From assembly GCA_949127735.1 (NCBI GenBank), contig CASBPX010000176.1, forward strand, positions 1 to 44,558: a stretch of DNA of 44,558 nt. The letters run 5' to 3'. Source of the stretch: Candidatus Obscuribacterales bacterium (lineage in GTDB: Bacteria > Cyanobacteriota > Vampirovibrionia > Obscuribacterales > Obscuribacteraceae). The notes under the pieces are model-generated. The model was not told the DNA's origin. It saw only the letters and a program-made list of their open reading frames with translations, and did no database searches. The position numbers were made by a program, and so were the translations under genes. Shown one piece after another: positions 34,633-42,991 of this stretch (positions within the stretch are counted from its first letter, which is position 1; the number at the start of each line of letters is the position of its first letter).

Positions 34633-35937
34633 TCAGGCATTTTCAATTAAGCTGAGCAGGTCTTTCACCGGCATCAAATCTTTTTCCACATCTTTGCTAC
34701 AACCGGCTCGCAATATCGTCTCGGCAGTGCGAACCATGGCCGGATAGGCACTCCTCAGCATATGGTTAGCATAAATGATGATATTGGCGCCAGCTTCTGC
34801 CAGCTCTCTATCAGGAATATGATTGTAAGTCGTGGGTACCACCACCAGTGGTACGGTATGACCCAGCTTTCTAAACAACCGGCAAAAATCCAAAATTTCA
34901 CTGCCGTCCTTATTGCGACTGTGAATCATAATGCCATCGGCTCCGGCAGCAAGATACGCCTCAGCCCGTAACATGGCGTCGTCCATGCCTTTGTTTAAAA
35001 CCAGGCTTTCCACCCGAGCAATGATCATAAAATCTTTGGTCACTTGCGCTTTTTTAGCAGCAGAAATCTTATGACAAAAATTAGGTATGTCGTCTTGCAC
35101 CGCTTCATTATTGTCGGCGGGATCAAAAAGTGAGTTGCGTTTAGCCCCAACTTTGTCTTCAATCACGACCGCGGAGACCCCAAGCCGCTCTAGCGACCTG
35201 ATGGTGAAGACGAAGTGCTCGGTGAGGCCGCCGCTGTCACCATCAAAAATAATTGGTTTGGTGGTGCTTTCTAAGATATCGGAAATGGTGGCCATGCGAG
35301 AAGTCTTATCAACATATTCGGTATCTGGTTTTCCCTTGGCTGTTGAATCGGTGAGACTTGAAAGCCACACACCGTCGTACTCCAGATGGGCCTCATCGGT
35401 GTCAAATGACATATTTTCAATAATATGAGCAGTCAACCCGCTGTGCGCTTCCATAATTCGCACCGGACATTTTGCCTGCAATAGTCTGCGAAAACGTTCC
35501 ATGCGATTGCCTGGCGTGGTGCCTATGGCCCGCAACTGCTCGTTCAGGGTAAGCGAAGAGATACTTCTGGTGTAAGGTACTTCAACCAGCTCTCCCTGCC
35601 ATTCTTTTAACACTTCAATTACTCTTGTACGCGTTTCTTTCTGTGGCCCTTCACGCCAATCGTCGCCGTGCACTACGTAGTCTGGTTTTAGCGCCCGCAA
35701 ATTTTCAGTGTAATCGAGAGTCTTTTGTTCAACAACGCTCTCAACACCTTTCAGGCTCTCCACCACCAATTTGCGCTGTTCAAAAGTAAGAAAAGGGAGG
35801 CGATGAAAATCTGACACTGCTTTGTCGGAAAGTAGTCCGATCACAACGTCTCCGAGTTCTCTAGCATGTTTGATTATATTTAAGTGACCGGGATGAACCA
35901 GATCGGCCGCCATGGCAACGTATACTTTTTTGGGCAT
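34633..35937 (-). CDS. aepX: Cytidylyltransferase-PEP mutase fusion (Fom1-like architecture)
   Basis: 434 residues from ATG at 35937; a longer frame upstream overlaps the previous gene and is not family-like. Residues 1-135 are an HxGH nucleotidyltransferase: [15 protein letters not shown] (H15, H18), LTFEQRK and [15 protein letters not shown]. Residues 145-434 are PEP mutase: the hallmark [10 protein letters not shown] (260-269, EDK-X5-NS pattern that separates mutases from isocitrate-lyase relatives), FDGDSGG (D232, D234) and [13 protein letters not shown]. The mutase makes phosphonopyruvate from PEP. The domain order and length match Fom1 of fosfomycin synthesis, whose HxGH domain makes a CMP-phosphonate. 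In a pathway ending in aminoethylphosphonate the HxGH domain may make CMP-AEP; that is inference. Confidence 0.93.
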   Translation of the reverse strand: MPKKVYVAMAADLVHPGHLNIIKHARELGDVVIGLLSDKAVSDFHRLPFLTFEQRKLVVESLKGVESVVEQKTLDYTENLRALKPDYVVHGDDWREGPQKETRTRVIEVLKEWQGELVEVPYTRSISSLTLNEQLRAIGTTPGNRMERFRRLLQAKCPVRIMEAHSGLTAHIIENMSFDTDEAHLEYDGVWLSSLTDSTAKGKPDTEYVDKTSRMATISDILESTTKPIIFDGDSGGLTEHFVFTIRSLERLGVSAVVIEDKVGAKRNSLFDPADNNEAVQDDIPNFCHKISAAKKAQVTKDFMIIARVESLVLNKGMDDAMLRAEAYLAAGADGIMIHSRNKDGSEILDFCRLFRKLGHTVPLVVVPTTYNHIPDRELAEAGANIIIYANHMLRSAYPAMVRTAETILRAGCSKDVEKDLMPVKDLLSLIENA

Positions 35938-35986
35938 AATTAACTCATACCAGAGAGTCAGCAAGTCAAAACCTATTTTCGGTCTT

Positions 35987-37345
35987 TTATAATTGCTTGT
36001 AAACTGCGCCGATTTCACGGTTGGAGGGAAACTGTTCAAAAAGGTGGCAGATTACCTGGCAGCCTGGCGTTTGCGTCCGTGGTGAATAACCAACCATGCC
36101 ATCAGAAATTTTCAGCCCAGCATCTTTGACTTTAGTACACAAGTTAGGCTGTGTGTTCAAATCCGGCCGGTAGAGTTTGTGTCGATATTGCTCTAAGAAT
36201 GCCACTTTACCCTGACGCACGCGCTCACCATTAGCAGCAAATTTATGTGAAATAGAGTCAAGCGATAAGAGCGTGTGTGCCGGTGACGTGGTCTTTTTTT
36301 CGATGTAAGTCTCGAGGTCAAGGATAAATTCTTTGGGTGCGGCATTGAGTTGAGAAAGCAACTCGCGATTAAAACTAATGAAACCAGCACCAGTGAGTCC
36401 GCCTAAGCCTTTGCAGGAACTGAACATATTAACGTCGGCGAGTTCATGATTATCTTCAAGATTGATTGACCCGGTGGCGTCCATCATCAGCCTGGCACCG
36501 TGGTGATCGGCAATACTTTTAAGTACGCGAATATCTGCTAAAAATGCATCAGCAGTCTCTGTATATGAAGCTACTAGCCAGTCAAACTTGTTCTGATTTT
36601 TGCCATTCTTGATCAGTTTATCGTATTCGATACCAACCACTTGACCCAGCCCAAGTCGCTCTTGCTTGATTTGAATCATGGCCAGCATACGTTCAGAATA
36701 ATAGCCTGATAAAACCACCACTACCGTGCCTGTGAGAAAATTGCTGGTGGCGACTTCAATTGCAGTGGTGGCAGATCCTTGCATGGCAGCTATAGACGAC
36801 TGACCGGCTCGCATTCGAATTGCCTCCAGCACCCGATTTGTCACACTTGTATAGTGGTCGTCTCCGCGAGAAAAGACGGGGTGCAGATCGAGAAGATTTT
36901 CCGGATGCAAATTGGTGGGACCGGGCGTAAGCAAACATTTCATCGAATTGCGTTTTTCAACTATTGAGAATATGCTTCGAGCACGTATCTCTTCACTAGA
37001 TACACCCTCTGTGCGTTCCAGATTGATCAGAGGAATTTCCACCACATCGTTAAAATTTGGGCCGGAATGCACCAGAGCGTCAGCACCGTGCGCCTTCAGA
37101 TATGCGTCTGTGATTTGCCAAGGACCAGGCAAGACTTCATCTACAGATTTAAGTGCCAGGAGCATTTCTTTACGCTGTTCGAAAGAAAGCTCAGAATGAT
37201 GACCTTTGTACTTGAGCACTTCCTCATCAGTGGTCAAAACCACAATAACCCTGACATCAGGCCCGAGAGCGCGAGCTTGCTCGAGCAATCGAATATGTCC
37301 GTAATGAAGAATGCAAACTGACATATCGACGAAGACCCGATTCAT
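35987..37345 (-). CDS. Cytidylyltransferase-AEP transaminase fusion
   Basis: 452 residues from ATG at 37345 (AAGGAG 6 bases upstream). Residues 1-125 form a second HxGH nucleotidyltransferase: [18 protein letters not shown] (H14, H17), [10 protein letters not shown] and [13 protein letters not shown], the RTxxIS(S/T) signature of CTP:alcohol-phosphate cytidylyltransferases such as TagD. Residues 135-452 are a fold-type I class V aminotransferase like Phn[12 protein letters not shown] (139-149), [18 protein letters not shown] (D289) and [11 protein letters not shown] with PLP Lys K312. The transaminase should convert phosphonoacetaldehyde to 2-aminoethylphosphonate, or the reverse; upstream steps in the same operon favour synthesis. 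First gene of the run, 49 bases ahead of the mutase. The fused pair is unusual. Confidence 0.88.
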   Translation of the reverse strand: MNRVFVDMSVCILHYGHIRLLEQARALGPDVRVIVVLTTDEEVLKYKGHHSELSFEQRKEMLLALKSVDEVLPGPWQITDAYLKAHGADALVHSGPNFNDVVEIPLINLERTEGVSSEEIRARSIFSIVEKRNSMKCLLTPGPTNLHPENLLDLHPVFSRGDDHYTSVTNRVLEAIRMRAGQSSIAAMQGSATTAIEVATSNFLTGTVVVVLSGYYSERMLAMIQIKQERLGLGQVVGIEYDKLIKNGKNQNKFDWLVASYTETADAFLADIRVLKSIADHHGARLMMDATGSINLEDNHELADVNMFSSCKGLGGLTGAGFISFNRELLSQLNAAPKEFILDLETYIEKKTTSPAHTLLSLDSISHKFAANGERVRQGKVAFLEQYRHKLYRPDLNTQPNLCTKVKDAGLKISDGMVGYSPRTQTPGCQVICHLFEQFPSNREIGAVYKQL

Positions 37346-37417
37346 TTGTACTCCTTTAACAGGACCGGTAAAAGCGACCGACAAAAGTTACCAAGAGGCC
37401 GCATCGGCTGACAGCAT

Positions 37418-37432
37418 CGCCTAATTCAGGCG
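37418..37432. promoter_or_regulatory. Palindrome near divergent promoters
   Basis: CGCCT-AATTC-AGGCG is a perfect 5-bp inverted repeat with 5-base spacer, 9 bases upstream of TATAAT at 37441. It sits between the phosphonate operon and the sulfatase-like gene, where an operator would control either. Confidence 0.4.
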
Positions 37433-37440
37433 GCATCTTC

Positions 37441-37446
37441 TATAAT
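37441..37446 (+). promoter_or_regulatory. Perfect TATAAT -10 box
   Basis: TATAAT lies 46 bases before the ATG of the alkaline-phosphatase-superfamily gene at 37493. A clear -35 is not present at 17 bases, so strength is uncertain. Confidence 0.45.
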
Positions 37447-37492
37447 AGCTAACTAGACCTTGCTATGGTGATTCGTAAACAAAAGGGGCAAA

Positions 37493-39064
37493 ATGCACCG
37501 GCTCAAGCATTTGGTTTTTCATCCATTCGTATTCGCTACCATACCTGTTGTAATTGGCCTCGATCAAGCAAAGGCGCAAATTTTACCTGAGCACGCTTTG
37601 CCGATGCTTGTGATGGTGGAATGCTTTGTTGTTCTCTGTTTTCTTCTGGCATGGCTCATATTAAAAGATATTATCAGAGCCGGGTTTGTCAGTTTCACAA
37701 TCTTGCTGATCGCCTTTTCGTACACCGGCTTCGAAGCCGTTTTTACAAAATTGGGTCTGCAGGTACCACCTTGGGTGCCACTATCTTTAGTGCTGCTCTT
37801 GGGTCTAGCGGCAGTCGGCGCCGTGCTTAAGACAAAATGGAATTTTGGCAAGAACTCTATAGCCGTCGACAGCATCAAAATGAATTCTGTACTTAATGTC
37901 GTCTCCCTAATTCTCTTCGCTTTCAACTTGGTTCCCCTGACAATTTATGAAGTTCAGGATTATATGGCTGGGCAAAAATGGGTTGAACATTTTGCCAAAG
38001 AATTAGGACCGACGACCTTCAAAGAACCAATAGCCAAAAAGCCCGACGTTTATTACTTCATTGTCGATGCTTGTGCCAATCCAGAGACTTTAAAGGAACT
38101 AGGCAAATACGACAATTATAAGTTCACTGACTTTTTAAAGCATAAAGGCTTCTATGTGGTACCCGAGGCGGCTAGTAACTACGACCGTACTTCGCTATCT
38201 ATTTCTTCGTCGATGAACATGCAGTATATCAATGCTATTCCAGATACTCTTGGAACTGAATATCCGGGCGAAACCCTTTACTCTCGGTTGGTACAAGACA
38301 GCACGGTGGTGCGCACTTTTAAGAAGCTCGGCTACAAGTTCATCAATATATCTTCTGGTGCGTTTGCTACAGATTCCATGGCCACTGCTGATCTAAACCT
38401 GCGAGCCGACTGGGGAAACTTCTTCAGCACTGCCTTGTTGACCATGACTCCATTATGGGGTACTGAAAATTATTTTCCGCTGTTGCGCGATCAATTCGCC
38501 AATCGACACACCTATGTTGGTGCAGAGTTAGAAAAAGTGGCAAACATGCCAGGACCAAAATTTGTCCTGGTTCACACGCAAATTACTCATTCGCCAGCAG
38601 TATTCGATGCCCAGGGCAACAAGTTTCCTCTGCCAAAGACACTGATGAACAGCCAGTTTCCATTTCCGATCTATGTTGAGCAACTAAAGTATGCAGAGAC
38701 ATTGATACAAAAATGGGTTAGTCAACTGCTAAATCGGCCCGGAGACAAACCGATTATTATCATTCAATCTGACCACGGCCCATATGATCCTATGCCTAAT
38801 GAGCGCGCTTACTTTAACGAAGTGATGCGTATTTTGAACGCTTATTATTTCCCCGATATGGAAAAAAATGGCCTTTACAAGAGCATTACACCCGTCAACA
38901 GTTTCCGAGTATTGTTCAACGATTACTTTGGTGCGAATTTTAAAATTTTGCCCGATCGCTCTTACTGTTCGCCCATACGCGTCAATCCATATCACTGGCG
39001 AGACGTACACCCTGAACTGCAGTTCAACACCAGCGAACCCAAAACAAGTTTAAATGAAAACTGA
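37493..39064 (+). CDS. Membrane sulfatase/alkaline-phosphatase-superfamily enzyme
   Basis: 523 residues. Five hydrophobic helices fill residues 1-160. The soluble domain begins YYFIVDACANPETL (the metal-binding Asp position), has a candidate nucleophile Thr in NYDRTSLSISSSMNMQYI and the C-terminal metal motif IIIIQSDHGPYDPM. This is the layout of LTA-synthase, EptA-like phosphoethanolamine transferases and related sulfatase-fold hydrolases, with no Cys/Ser for formylglycine. It could transfer or remove a phospho- or phosphono-group on an envelope polymer. The gene next door makes aminoethylphosphonate, so a role on that group is attractive but unproven. It overlaps the next gene by 11 bases, so translation is likely coupled. 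Confidence 0.8.
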   Translation: MHRLKHLVFHPFVFATIPVVIGLDQAKAQILPEHALPMLVMVECFVVLCFLLAWLILKDIIRAGFVSFTILLIAFSYTGFEAVFTKLGLQVPPWVPLSLVLLLGLAAVGAVLKTKWNFGKNSIAVDSIKMNSVLNVVSLILFAFNLVPLTIYEVQDYMAGQKWVEHFAKELGPTTFKEPIAKKPDVYYFIVDACANPETLKELGKYDNYKFTDFLKHKGFYVVPEAASNYDRTSLSISSSMNMQYINAIPDTLGTEYPGETLYSRLVQDSTVVRTFKKLGYKFINISSGAFATDSMATADLNLRADWGNFFSTALLTMTPLWGTENYFPLLRDQFANRHTYVGAELEKVANMPGPKFVLVHTQITHSPAVFDAQGNKFPLPKTLMNSQFPFPIYVEQLKYAETLIQKWVSQLLNRPGDKPIIIIQSDHGPYDPMPNERAYFNEVMRILNAYYFPDMEKNGLYKSITPVNSFRVLFNDYFGANFKILPDRSYCSPIRVNPYHWRDVHPELQFNTSEPKTSLNEN

Positions 39065-41363
39065 TAAAGCTGAACACCCTGGTAGCGGTGACCTCTTCTG
39101 GTCAGCTGAGTCAATGCTGCCGCGCATATTCTTCTGGTCTGGAGTATCGGCACTATTCTTCCAAGTGGCCTGGCAGCGTCTTTTGACCCTCTATTATGGG
39201 GTCGGCTCAGTTTCTATTACCCTTATTGTCAGCATCTATATGATTGGCCTTGGCATAGGCGCTCTGGTGGGAGGTCGCATTGCTGACGCCAGCCCACAGC
39301 GTGTTCGCGTCTATACACTGGTAGAACTAAGTCTGGCAGTTTTCGGTGCACTGAGTCTGTGGTTTCTACAATTTTTAGGCGAACATACCGCCGCGGCCAA
39401 TATGTGGATTTCACTTCTGTGCATGTGCATCTTTCTCTGTCTGCCTACCATCATGATGGGTATGACTTTGCCGCTGGCGGTGAAGATTTTTGACCGTCCC
39501 GAAAGCGAAAACTTTCTCAATTCAATTTCATTCCTTTACGCCATTAATACCATTGGCGCCACGGTAGGCTGTCTTTTGTGCAGTTACGTAGTGATTTCAT
39601 TTTTAGGCCTTGATTGGGCTGTCTACATTGCTTCCGCTATTGATGCCGTTCTTGCCATGCTAATTTTCAGTTTTGGTCGCAGACATGACTTACTTAGTAA
39701 CACTACTGATAGTGCCGCAGATAGTGCCGCAGCCGTAGAGAAAAAACAGCCAGCAATAAGTCACAACTGGACGGCCTATGTAATTCTGTTGACTGGATTT
39801 TTAGCGATTGGCTATGAAATCGTCTGGTTTCGTTTTCTACAAGTCTTGATGAAATCATCCGCTTATACGTTTTCGACCATTCTCGCTGTCTACCTGGCCG
39901 GCCTTGGACTGGGTAGTTACGCCATGAATGCCTTTTTGCAAAAGCGACCAGATATAGACCGGCGTTCGGCATTTTTCATTTTGCAGGTACTGGTCGGAGC
40001 CTACGCACTGGCGTCGCTCAGTATTTATTACTGGCTTACTACCAACACCGATCTCGCCGCTTTTACGGCCTGGACGTTTAGCCGCTATCAAGGTCTGCGT
40101 GCTGACGAAGCGGCATTGCTTGATGCCTGGTTATTGAAGTTTCCCTGGATGCCGCTATTCACCAAATATGACTTTATTATCTGGCCCTCTATATTTGTTT
40201 TGCCTGCCACCATTTTGATGGGCGGCACCTTTCCTTTGCTGAGCTATTTGTCGCTGGCGAACAAAGATCAGCAAGGTAAAACAATTGGCACGATTTATTT
40301 CATGAACACGGTGGGCAACGTTCTCGGTGGGGTAGTTACTGGTTTTCTGCTTTTAACATATTTGGGAACCGAGCGCACGCTAATGGTATTTAGCTTACTT
40401 GGCGTGGCTATGATATTTTTTGTCCCTTCATTTGGCAAACAAAAGCTAACCATGGCCTTGCGCGCGGCAGTATTTATGGGCGCAGCAGCAGTATGTATTT
40501 TTGTTTTTCCAGGCAAGGGCGATCTCTGGTATACAATTCATACAAGCACGACTCCGCCTGCCGATCGTGCTAAGTGGCGTTGCTACATTCAAGAAGGCAT
40601 TGATGCGGTGGTGTGTGCCCTCGATAATGGTACATATTTGCGCAATTATATTAATGGCCTCACCCATGGTGCTCGTGGCAGCACCTTTATGTTTCAGCGA
40701 GAAACAATAGAGGCTTTAGCTCGAACAGAAAACCCTGTGAAAGTACTGATTATCGGTTTCGGCGCTGGGGCTACGCTAGAGACTTTGTTGCATGATCAGC
40801 GGGTGAAAGATGTTACCCTGGTCGAGATTTGCAAAACTAACCTGGATAATCTCGGTAAAATTGAATCTATTAAAAAGACTCTTTCAGATCCAAGGTTGAC
40901 AATTATTGTCGAAGACGGCCGACGCTATCTGCAGACCAGCAAGGCAGACTATGACTTGATCTTGATAGATCCGCTAAGAACGACTGAAGCTTATAGCAAT
41001 AATATTTATTCCAAACAGTTTATGCAATTACTAAAAGATCATTTAATGCCTGAAGGAGTAGCGCTCGTCTGGCTCGATAATTTTGACATTCTGCCGAATA
41101 CAATTAACGCTGTCTTTCCCCATATTGAGGTTTATAACTTCTTCTGCCTGGCCTCCCATCAGCCTTTGAAAGACAATGCGATCACGCGCAATATTTTGCT
41201 GAACACTTTTGATCAACAACAGAAAGATTATATTGTCTCTGTCGACATGAAGTTGCTTTTTACCGGCAAGGACATTCGCTCGAAAGTACAGACTGAGCGA
41301 ATTAACGAAGATTGGCATCCGCTAACAGAATATTATCTGGGCCCGCTACTGCAGCATAGATAG
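39054..41363 (+). CDS. Polytopic membrane protein with spermidine-synthase-like domain
   Basis: 769 residues. Residues about 20-470 hold 12-14 membrane helices in an MFS-like pattern (FWSGVSALFFQVAWQRLLTL, then IGLGIGALVGGRIAD and TIMMGMTLPLAVKIF). The C-terminal part (about 540-760) is a Rossmann methyltransferase/aminopropyltransferase fold: VLIIGFGAGATLETLL, VTLVEICKTNLDNL, IVEDGRRYLQTSKADYDLILIDPL. This architecture is the common 'fused spermidine synthase-like' membrane family. A real aminopropyltransferase would need more of the usual substrate motifs, so activity is unknown. A 12-base tandem duplication at 39708-39731 lies in the linker. Its stop is two bases from the convergent FemAB/GNAT-like stop. 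Confidence 0.85.
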   Translation: MKTDKAEHPGSGDLFWSAESMLPRIFFWSGVSALFFQVAWQRLLTLYYGVGSVSITLIVSIYMIGLGIGALVGGRIADASPQRVRVYTLVELSLAVFGALSLWFLQFLGEHTAAANMWISLLCMCIFLCLPTIMMGMTLPLAVKIFDRPESENFLNSISFLYAINTIGATVGCLLCSYVVISFLGLDWAVYIASAIDAVLAMLIFSFGRRHDLLSNTTDSAADSAAAVEKKQPAISHNWTAYVILLTGFLAIGYEIVWFRFLQVLMKSSAYTFSTILAVYLAGLGLGSYAMNAFLQKRPDIDRRSAFFILQVLVGAYALASLSIYYWLTTNTDLAAFTAWTFSRYQGLRADEAALLDAWLLKFPWMPLFTKYDFIIWPSIFVLPATILMGGTFPLLSYLSLANKDQQGKTIGTIYFMNTVGNVLGGVVTGFLLLTYLGTERTLMVFSLLGVAMIFFVPSFGKQKLTMALRAAVFMGAAAVCIFVFPGKGDLWYTIHTSTTPPADRAKWRCYIQEGIDAVVCALDNGTYLRNYINGLTHGARGSTFMFQRETIEALARTENPVKVLIIGFGAGATLETLLHDQRVKDVTLVEICKTNLDNLGKIESIKKTLSDPRLTIIVEDGRRYLQTSKADYDLILIDPLRTTEAYSNNIYSKQFMQLLKDHLMPEGVALVWLDNFDILPNTINAVFPHIEVYNFFCLASHQPLKDNAITRNILLNTFDQQQKDYIVSVDMKLLFTGKDIRSKVQTERINEDWHPLTEYYLGPLLQHR

Positions 41364-41365
41364 TT

Positions 41366-42343
41366 TTAACTTGGTCTTTGCCACTGCACAAGATAATGCG
41401 CTGTGGGGGTGGCGTTGAAGCTGGTCTTAAAGTCGCCGCGTAAAGGTGAGTTCAAACCGATAAAGTCAAAATTTTGTTTGCCTTCCTGGCGAAATTTTTC
41501 CAGGGCATAAAACATCAAATAGGTTGAAGCCCCTGATTTTCTGGTATCTGGATGATTGCCGGCAAATAAATAATAGGCGCAGCGCTCGTCGTACAAACAA
41601 AGGTAAGCAGAGGCCACTTCACCAGTAGCTAATTTGGCAACCAAGAGCCTGCCGTAACCATTCTGTAGCGCGCTCACAGCTATACTGCGTCGAGCCTCTT
41701 GATCGGTTAAATCTCGAGCCAATTCTTGACGCTCGAATACAAGATCGTCGAGCTGATCTAGAATGTCTAAATCTTCACTGACCAGGCAAACCACGCCTTC
41801 TTTTTGCGACCGTTGAAACTCCCGTTTGCGTAAGTTTCTTACTTCGCCAAGAAGATTCTCCTGACTGGATCTTTTTAAATCAAGCAGTCCTGTGTAGCGC
41901 AGATTCAGATCAAATCTTCCACCACTTTCATTGTGGTAGTTGTGCCATAGAAAGGACCGCACATCACTAAACTGTGGATGCAGAGTGAATCGTAATTGTT
42001 TGTGCCGACCGGTCAGTTCGGCTAGAGCAAAATCCATAAGCTTTAATTTGAGAGCGGCGCCTCGGTGAATGGGCAGCTCTTCAACTTCTTTCGCGAACAT
42101 AGGGCCCTGATAAATGGCAAAGCGAAATGTGGTGTAGTGCCCAAAGGGAATAAACAAGGGCGCAGACTCGTTAACAGGAATGGCCAAACAGGGTTTGCCG
42201 TCCTCGCTAACCATGTAACAGACAAAAGGTTCTCGCAACGATTCTAAAAAAGCTGAAGTGCAAAAAATATTTCCCTGAGGTGATGCGGAGACGAAGCTGT
42301 CCCACAACCCGTAATCAGTGCAAATATGAATGGACAAAGTCAT
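41366..42343 (-). CDS. FemAB/GNAT-like (Acetyltransf_6) transferase
   Basis: 325 residues from ATG at 42343, whose four-base overlap (ATGA) with the methyltransferase stop decides the start. A GTG at 42361 is in frame but less likely. The fold shows FIPFGHYTTFRFAIYQGPMF, a central basic helix (LLGEVRNLRKREFQRSQKEG) and the C-terminal CLYDERCAYYLFAGNHPDTRKSGASTYLMFYALEKF. This is the double-GNAT 'BioF2-like acetyltransferase' or FemABX type used for aminoacyl or acyl transfer to peptidoglycan and lipid II. Substrate unknown. Coupled to a SAM methyltransferase, suggesting a common small-molecule or polymer decoration step. Confidence 0.8.
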   Translation of the reverse strand: MTLSIHICTDYGLWDSFVSASPQGNIFCTSAFLESLREPFVCYMVSEDGKPCLAIPVNESAPLFIPFGHYTTFRFAIYQGPMFAKEVEELPIHRGAALKLKLMDFALAELTGRHKQLRFTLHPQFSDVRSFLWHNYHNESGGRFDLNLRYTGLLDLKRSSQENLLGEVRNLRKREFQRSQKEGVVCLVSEDLDILDQLDDLVFERQELARDLTDQEARRSIAVSALQNGYGRLLVAKLATGEVASAYLCLYDERCAYYLFAGNHPDTRKSGASTYLMFYALEKFRQEGKQNFDFIGLNSPLRGDFKTSFNATPTAHYLVQWQRPS

Positions 42344-42951
42344 CTGTAAACAAAGACACAAACGTCGGTGCGCTTGTAATGGTGGAACAAACTGACTTTC
42401 TTACTCAAATTATCGATACAGTACTGCAATACTTCCATAGGGTTGTGATAAGCAAATGCGCTTTCGCTAAAATTGACATAGGTGGAAATGAAGTTAAAAC
42501 CTAAGGCCATTTTGCAATGTTTAAAACTTTCGTCCGTCAGTGCCTGAAGAAATTCAGTGTGCTCGGGAATAGCGTTATTGAACACTCCTGAAATTAAGAC
42601 ATAGTCGTAATCTTCAGTAAGCGGTTCGGCGAGAACGTCGCGACATTCAAAGATTGCTTCGGGAAAACGTTTTTTGGCAACATCGATTATTTCAGGAACT
42701 ATATCAATACCAGTATATTTGAGGTCAGTAAATTTTGAATTGAGAAAGCCATAAAAATCGCCAATACCACAACCAACTTCCAACACTTTTGCCCCTGACA
42801 AAGGACCGATTTTGACCAGTTCTTCGAAACGCATGAACTGACTTTCGACAGTGGTATAGTGTGCGACTTGCGGCCCTGTACCGTGCTCAAACAACAAATT
42901 TCTGTAGTTATCAACTAAAATCTGCTTGGCTTCAGGCGTTAATTTTGCCAT
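42340..42951 (-). CDS. SAM-dependent class I methyltransferase
   Basis: 203 residues. Motif I is VLEVGCGIGDFYGF (about 55-68), followed by LKYTGIDIVPEIID and YDYVLISGVFNN, as in small-molecule methyltransferases of the Methyltransf_11/23 group. GGAG lies 6 bases upstream of the ATG at 42951. It overlaps the FemAB/GNAT-like gene by four bases and is divergent from the TagF-like gene over only 40 bases. No signal peptide. Whether it methylates a lipid, sugar or phosphonate is unknown; O-methyl or N-methyl AEP modifications exist in nature, so this is a candidate tailoring enzyme, stated as speculation. Confidence 0.85.
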   Translation of the reverse strand: MAKLTPEAKQILVDNYRNLLFEHGTGPQVAHYTTVESQFMRFEELVKIGPLSGAKVLEVGCGIGDFYGFLNSKFTDLKYTGIDIVPEIIDVAKKRFPEAIFECRDVLAEPLTEDYDYVLISGVFNNAIPEHTEFLQALTDESFKHCKMALGFNFISTYVNFSESAFAYHNPMEVLQYCIDNLSKKVSLFHHYKRTDVCVFVYR

Positions 42952-42971
42952 GCTACTCTCCGAAATACTAA

Positions 42972-42977
42972 TATAAT
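42972..42977 (+). promoter_or_regulatory. Perfect TATAAT before TagF-like gene
   Basis: TATAAT lies 14 bases before the ATG at 42992. AGGAGAA (42984-42990) is the ribosome binding site, so a start site from this -10 would give a nearly leaderless message; it may act as -10 on transcripts starting further up or be fortuitous. Confidence 0.3.
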
Positions 42978-42991
42978 CATACCAGGAGAAA

